Both the position numbers and the translations under genes were made by a program. Shown here piece after piece: positions 58,548-64,000 of a DNA stretch of 64,000 nt; position 1 is the first letter of the stretch, and every line of letters begins with the position of its first letter. The notes under the pieces were generated by a model. It saw nothing but the letters and a program-made list of their open reading frames with translations, had not been told where the DNA came from and did not search any database. Source of the DNA: Aristolochia californica (taxonomy: Eukaryota > Streptophyta > Magnoliopsida > Piperales > Aristolochiaceae); the NCBI GenBank assembly GCA_029961685.1, contig JARWKL010000009.1, positions 26,739,208-26,803,207 on the forward strand, given 5' to 3'.

Positions 58548-59193
58548 CATAAAGGCTACACAAATTACAGAATAAAGTAATAAAGTGCAAGGAAAATTGT
58601 CTACAAAGGCTAGATGCCAAGTAAATGAAACTACCATGCATTTTTATGGGTTTTTCCTCTTTCCATACAAATCTCTTCAACACAATATAGGTAAGATATC
58701 CTTTCCTAAATGTCCGCAAGAAAATTAAAGCCAATCGAAATGCCCTTGGCCATGTGGGATAGGGTCAAAGATGGGGTGAAATGCCCTTGCATTGGCCCAG
58801 TAAGTCAAGGAGGCTCTGCCTCAAGAGGTGCTCAAGTCCAAGAGTCCACAAGCATGAGGAGATAGAAGACTAGCACATGAAGGAAAAGGAGGCTGAGTAT
58901 GGGGCAAATCAGAAGTTGAGCAATCCCAATAGAAGTGGACAGCCAAGGTTCAATAGGAGAAGTCTAGCATTAGTCTCGCATATCTTAGAGAGAAGAAATA
59001 ATTCAAGTAGAAGTCTATAAATTGTGGGCTCTAAGAGCCATTTGAACTCTGCCAAATTCAAACTTTCTACATAGGCCACTTGAGGCGACTGTGTTACAAC
59101 ACCAACTTAATGCATGAGATAGGTAGAAGAATAAGAGAATTATGCCCCATGAGTGGGCCTCAAGAGGAAGAGCTAAGAAAAGGCTCCAAGATG
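58548..59193. other. No gene; repeat-like
   Basis: Includes a segment at about 58960-59040 (TTAGTCTCGCATATCTTAGA, then TCTATAAATTGTGGGC) that recurs in altered form at 61090 and 62265. The - strand ORFs have no domain. Confidence 0.4.
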
Positions 59194-60792
59194 TGTTGAT
59201 CATAGGTTGATTCCCATGTTGCTTTTGATGATAAAAAAACTTATTGATCTAACAACTTGAAAATCTAAGTATTTCAGATGCTTCACCTTCAAGAGTAAAT
59301 GTATCTTAAGGTCTAAAGCTTCAAGCAAAACTCAAGACCTCAAACACCATTGAAGAACGTCTCTAGAAGAAGAACCCACAAGGAAGAAAATAATGAGAAG
59401 ACTAGAGTTCAAGTATAATAGTCAAATGTCCAAACTCGGTCACTTAAGTAAGAAAGTATTCTAAACTCTCTTTCTTTAAGTATATATGTGAAATCAGAGT
59501 TTTAGGTCATAATTTGCACTTAGACATGTTTAGGATCATCATAAACATCATTTAGAACATGCTAGAGCACTTAGAGAAAAATATCCCCATGTTTTAAAAG
59601 TCAACACTATTGAACTTGCATTGAAATGATCAATCAATTACTGGTAATGATCGATCATCCAGAACTGTGTAGGCCAAAAATATAAATAATGATTGATCAA
59701 CCATAGTCGATTGATCGATCATCCAAAACAAGGTCATTTCATGCTATAAAGCATGATCGATCATCCCACTTGGATTGATTGATCATTTATGTCAAGGCAA
59801 GCAAATTTCACTTAGAATAATTAATCATTCTACCTGATTGATGATCAGACAGAACCTTGCCAATAAGGGACATAAAGCATGATCGATCATAGGAAAATGC
59901 ACTGATCGATCATACTAGCATTGCACAGCCAAAGGGAATTTTGATTGCTCGATCATCCACTGCTAATGATCAATCAACTCGACTTTTCTGGACCAATGGT
60001 AACATATTGATCGATCAATCCATCGATTCATAAGTCACTGTCTGATAGAAAAGTAGTTGTTATGATCGATCAATCAAAGTATTGACTTTTACAAATGGGC
60101 AAATAATGACTAGCTTGAGTTGGGGAAGCTCTAAATACCCCACCAAACCGTGTATAGAGAGGTGAATGAGAATTTATTAGAAAATACTCCAGCCATTATT
60201 CTCTATCTTGCAAAATTCCTCTGAAAGTGCTTTAGAGTAAAAGAGTGAGCTTTACACCTTTGAAAAATCTCATTTCTCTTTCATCAATCCTTACATGCAT
60301 GTAATTCAAGCTCCTTGATTATTTCATATCATGCTACAAAGGAAGAGGAAATTTAAATCTCTTAAGAAGAAGCATCTCTCCAAGGGTGGGTGTATTTTTA
60401 CCTTTCTTTTGTTTGATTTTGTGAAAGGTTCATCTAAAACCTATATAATCTAGATAGAAAAGCTTATCTAGAGCTAGAATCTAGCAGCAATCTCTTGGGG
60501 AGATTGGTTTTGTACAAATTGAGCTACACGTGGCCAAAAAGAGTCGGAATCTCTTTTGAAATTCCACCTATTAGAGATTTTTAAATAGTTGAGTTTTCTC
60601 AAGCAAGAGTTTTTAGGCGGCCTACCACTAGGGGAATATCGATAACAAAAATTCTCTTTGTCCCTATGGTGAGTGCATGTTACATTTTATCTTGACTTGC
60701 TTTTATGCTTGATTTTTTAGTTACACACACAACTTATTTTTAATTTGATAATCTCAATTCACTCCTCTCTTGAGAAGCCACCTGGGCCAACA
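59194..60792 (+). mobile_element. Long solo LTR (1599 bp), SIRE-like, TSD AGATG
   Basis: TGTTGATCATAGG...CTGGGCCAACA, flanked by AGATG at 59189-59193 and 60793-60797. Near its start is TTTTGATGATAAAAAA, as in the LTRs at 45860 and near 62450. 59627-60077 holds a dense cluster of GATCGATCA-like motifs. No coding sequence. Confidence 0.9.
59627..60077 (+). repeat. Cluster of GATCGATCA motifs in the solo LTR
   Basis: About 13-14 imperfect sites (ATGATCGATCATCC, GATTGATCAA, GATCGATCAATC and similar) spaced irregularly by 15-60 bp. Not a tandem array, and half of the sites are near-palindromes. Confidence 0.85.
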
Positions 60793-62429
60793 AGATGTTA
60801 TTTATGTCAAGTGAAAAGCTCCAAGGTGGAGCAGAAGTCCGTCAGGAAGAAGAGGGGTAAAATCATCAGGAAATGGACTAAAAAGGTAGTGTGAGCTATC
60901 GAAAGGCAAAAGAGTCAAGAAAGACTCTAGAAGAGGAATAGCCAACATCATAGGGTGCAGAAAAGTCCAAGAGAAATCTCTAGAAGGACACCAACTAAGG
61001 TAAGGGAAAAATTTTCATAAAAGAAGAGTCTAGAAGCGTCCAAATTCAATGTATGGCTTGGTGCACAAGCAAAGGGGCATCCAACTCTTAGTCTCACATT
61101 TAGGAGATACTAGAAGTAGCTCCAAAGTCTATACATTGTATGTTCAATGATCATTGTAATCATCCAATTTCAATATAAAAAAACCTTCTTATGAGCTTCG
61201 GCTAACCCAAGCAGGTTCAATCAACTGTTGGCCATTTGCTGACTATAAAAAGTTCTCTAGGCGACAAACCCTCGATTAGTCTCTATCAACATATTGTGTC
61301 TCGCCAGCTCTAAGCGTTCCACCAAGGAGAACGACCCTTGGAATAAGCACAAGTCCTTAGTACTACTCTCCACTCTAGTCTCCTGCTAAGCTATCCAACC
61401 AAGTCATTCCTCTACCAAAAGCAGTTATCTTTGGTTCTATCTTCCAATTGTACCATTATTATTAAGCCCTTTCCTTTCATTGGCCTAGTCACACATCCTT
61501 TATTCTATAACCCGAAGTCTAGTAGGTCTATTGCACATTCCAGCCCTTCCCCCACAACCACCCAAGCCATCCTACCCAAATTATAGTCTAATTAAGTTTT
61601 AGACTACACCTTCCCATCACCTCTTCTCTTCCCTTGCCCATCCCTAAACCCTAAACCTAGCCTCTCTAACCTTTTCCCATGTCCTCTATCCCATACCAAT
61701 GCCTTCCCTCTTTATTCCCCCACCAGCTTACCTTAAGCCAAAAAATCCAACACAAACAGCCAGAGTTCTATTCAAGGTATCCTTTTCCCCACTTGAAACT
61801 AAAGGGTCCCCAACCTACTGTTCTAGCTTTTGAAGCTTTAGTAAGAAACCAGAATTGTAACAGACTAACCATCGATAAAAGGTCAAGAGGCAGCTAACCC
61901 CTAATTCAACGGTTACTACCCCCAACTTCTATGCTCTAGTAACATATTTATCTTTTACCATTTTGCCCGTCATCTTTCCCTAGATCTCTGGAGTGGCCTC
62001 CATCTCTCCATCTTACATGAGTTCCCTCCATCATCAACTATGAATCCCCTAGCTCAGCCCCCAAAGAGTTCGAACTAACTATGAAGACCCACAAGGTTGA
62101 GTAGAGTCGTTTTATTTCTACAAGTGTCTTCTTTTAGAAGTAGAAGAGTAGCACTTGTATGGCTCAAAAAGGAGTTCTTCCTCCAGTAAAGCCATGCGAA
62201 AATAGAAGAATTTAGAAGTAGTCTACAATCAATGCATTCGCTTGATGCACAAGTTAGTAGGTGTGGGAACTCTTAGTCCCGCATAGGATTTAGAGAAGAG
62301 ATGCTTAGTAGATGAGAAATATAAATATGTAAGCTCTTGGAGCTTTTAAGCATTCGATTAAACACTACTTTTTAATCTAGTAGCCAAACCCAAGGCATCC
62401 AACCAATGATACAAAAGTCAATATGTAAA
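60793..62429. other. No gene seen; old repeat sequence
   Basis: Contains two further copies of the TTAGTC(T/C)C(A/G)CAT module (about 61090 and 62265). 61200-62080 is C-rich without a domain. It probably continues the repeat interrupted by the solo LTR at 59194. Confidence 0.4.
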
Positions 62430-63707
62430 AGAAGAGGTTTGAAATGCTTCCAAACGCCTGAATTTTGATGATAACAAATACATTTATTATCACAAATCAT
62501 TAATGAGAATTTTGTAGAAAAGAAGTTTTCAGAATTTTTTGAAAAATGGATTCGCATTTATGCTTGGATTTGAACGCATTTGAATACAAAAAAGAAAAAA
62601 AAGGATGTGCATCCCAGTTACAAAAAGTTTCAGAATTAAATAAGGGATTGAACCCTCCATTGGATTTGATCCCATTTTCAAGGTGGATTCAAACCCAAGG
62701 ATTAAAAGAAGTTTGTAAAGAAAGAAGGGTTTGAACCTAGTTGATAGTATTCAAACCCAAAAGCTAGCAAAGAAAAGAAGAAGGATGCAAACCGACTGAC
62801 AAAAACTTTTTGAATTAAAAGTGGATTTGAACCCTATATGAAAGATGCACACTGTAGGAGTCGAATCAATGGGAGAATTTGAACCCATGAAAGGAAAAAC
62901 AAGGAGGATGCAAACCCCCAAGTTACAAAAACCTTTGAATTTAAAAATGGATTCGAACCCTGTAGGGAGCTGAAGGCTATGGAATCAAACCTAGGGGTGG
63001 ATCCGACTATAGAATAAAACCGCTGGTAGGGATGGATTTGAATCCTTAGCACTAGATTTGAACCCTTGCTTCAGAAATTAAACTTTTTAGAATGTTAGAG
63101 GGAGTTTTAGAGGGCTATGGGTCTTCAAATTTTGTAAGTGACTTACCAACATGTTCAACAGAAAAAATAGGATTATTGATTATTTTTAAGTAGTTTTTGG
63201 TGCTCAATTTCACCTATTTTCAAAATGCAAAAAAAAACCATATCCACTCATAACAACTAGTTTTTCGACATTAGGAAATGTGCTATATATGTAAAACTCA
63301 ACCCAAACTTTCAGGTATGCATTCCAACATGAATTTCTAGGCTCCCTAGTGCTCCCAAGTGATTTCTCAAAGTGCTAGTGCCATTAAGAGCAAGGAATAA
63401 GTGTTTTTGGGTGAGTTTGCCATTGAAAGCTAACAATTTACAAGCATTGATTTTAAGATTTGACTTGTATACTTGCTTTCTGAATTGTGGAAGGTAGTTT
63501 CTTTATGTTTAAATCATGTTGGTCTTGAATTTCATATCATTTGACAGTTTTTGAAAATACCAGCATTTCTATAAGCTTCCAAGTGCTTGCTTTTGAAAAT
63601 TATATCATTAAGGCTGTTGAAATTGCTGGTAAATTCACCGTAGGTTTGGTGTAATCAATTTGCTATTCTTGATTGCCATATTTTTGATTTGGATACAAAA
63701 TGTTTAT
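62430..63707 (+). mobile_element. LTR-like sequence with a GGATTTGAACCC motif cluster
   Basis: It begins with AATTTTGATGATAACAAA, the same signature as the SIRE-like LTRs. 62644-63066 has about 13 variants of GGATTTGAACCC. No TG/CA borders could be fixed, so the identification as an LTR is inference. Confidence 0.45.
62644..63066 (+). repeat. Cluster of GGATTTGAACCC-like motifs
   Basis: Examples: GGATTCAAACCC (62684), GGATTTGAACCC (62823), GGATGCAAACCC (62905), GGATTCGAACCC (62948), AGATTTGAACCC (63054). The reverse complement GGTTCRAATCC resembles the Pol III B box. Confidence 0.85.
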
Positions 63708-64000
63708 ATTTTTTTTTAAATGATGCTGATTTTTATTAAGATAAAAGCTCAAAAGAGAAAATTACAAAGGAGGGAATCCTTCCCATACAATGAGAGATTG
63801 CTGGGAAGTTCTGAATTTAGCCAATTTATCAGCCAAAGAGTTGGTTGATCTAGGAATGAGATTCCAATTACAATGCAAAGAAGATACAATGTCAGTAATA
63901 CCATCAGTGATGGGCCAGTGGCACCAAGGGGGGAGGTTGTCTTTGGAACACCAACTAATAACCGTCTTCGAGTCGCCTTCAATGATTAACTTGCCATGGA
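63708..64000 (-). mobile_element. 3' end of a LINE (RNase H-like domain), runs off the window
   Basis: On the - strand, the frame from 63998 reads EGDSKTVISWCSKDN, PPWCHWPITDGI, then RSTNSLADKLAKF and a stop. This is the C-terminal RNase H-like domain common in plant L1 LINEs (LADxLAKF is the usual end). A T-run at about 63709-63718 on the + strand would be its poly(A) tail. The remainder lies beyond the window. Confidence 0.75.

Noticed and set aside
58501..58734. - strand ORF tested as an upstream HST exon
   Set aside because: The translation lacks any UbiA motif and overlaps the solo LTR end.
59627..60077. Regular repeat that could suggest a CRISPR-like or satellite array
   Set aside because: Spacing is irregular, units are about 10 bp and imperfect, and the cluster lies inside an LTR with TSD in plant DNA.
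62823..62960. tRNA genes suggested by GGTTCGAATCC text
   Set aside because: No A box, no cloverleaf and no acceptor stem at the right distance at any site.

Overview
The window is nuclear DNA of a flowering plant. It is AT-rich, its two recognisable cellular genes have plant-type introns, and it holds layers of plant LTR retrotransposons of the Ty1/copia and Ty3/gypsy classes, tiny TRIM elements, a hAT-like element and a LINE 3' end. I do not call a species. All structure was read by eye, so a border may be off by a base or two, and borders marked approximate by more.

Two cellular genes are supported. APS reductase (APR) lies on the + strand at 34704-36943. It has six exons with GT/AG borders, an uninterrupted 463-codon frame, a short promoter with a G-box, and a 3' AATAAT signal. 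The second gene is the C-terminal two thirds of homogentisate solanesyltransferase (HST, plastoquinone pathway) on the - strand at 47789-57592. Seven exons splice in frame with canonical sites. The 5' exons are not found and probably lie beyond 64000. Its introns carry a full gypsy element, two TRIMs inside that element, a TRIM solo LTR 22 nt from a 5' splice site and another TRIM; a copia solo LTR lies upstream.

Layout: 1-10333 holds fragments of several copia families and a hAT-like non-autonomous element. 10334-18598 is a nest: a - strand copia element (10558 to about 17027) splits an older LTR and itself carries an inverted dimer of a TRIM with an 82-bp LTR. 18599-28729 is a + strand copia element whose gag is split by a 4.8-kb gypsy-derived element (20181-24978, TSD CTGCG). 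Between its 354-bp LTRs that element carries intronless, decayed pieces of a poly(A)-binding protein and other coding-like sequence instead of gag-pol. 28730-33168 is a truncated copia followed by an LTR-bounded non-coding element. 33169-37200 is the APR island. 37616-47600 is again LTR wreckage, ending in a long SIRE-like LTR. 47789-57592 is HST. 58107-64000 has two solo LTRs with perfect TSDs, a cluster of GGATTTGAACCC-like motifs and a LINE tail.

The strongest candidates for something undescribed are the gene-capturing gypsy element, the TRIM inverted dimer that sits in the genome as one TSD-flanked unit, a non-coding internal module shared by elements with different LTRs, and long LTRs that each hold a cluster of their own short motif. 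No CRISPR array, tRNA, rRNA or prokaryote-type operon was seen.
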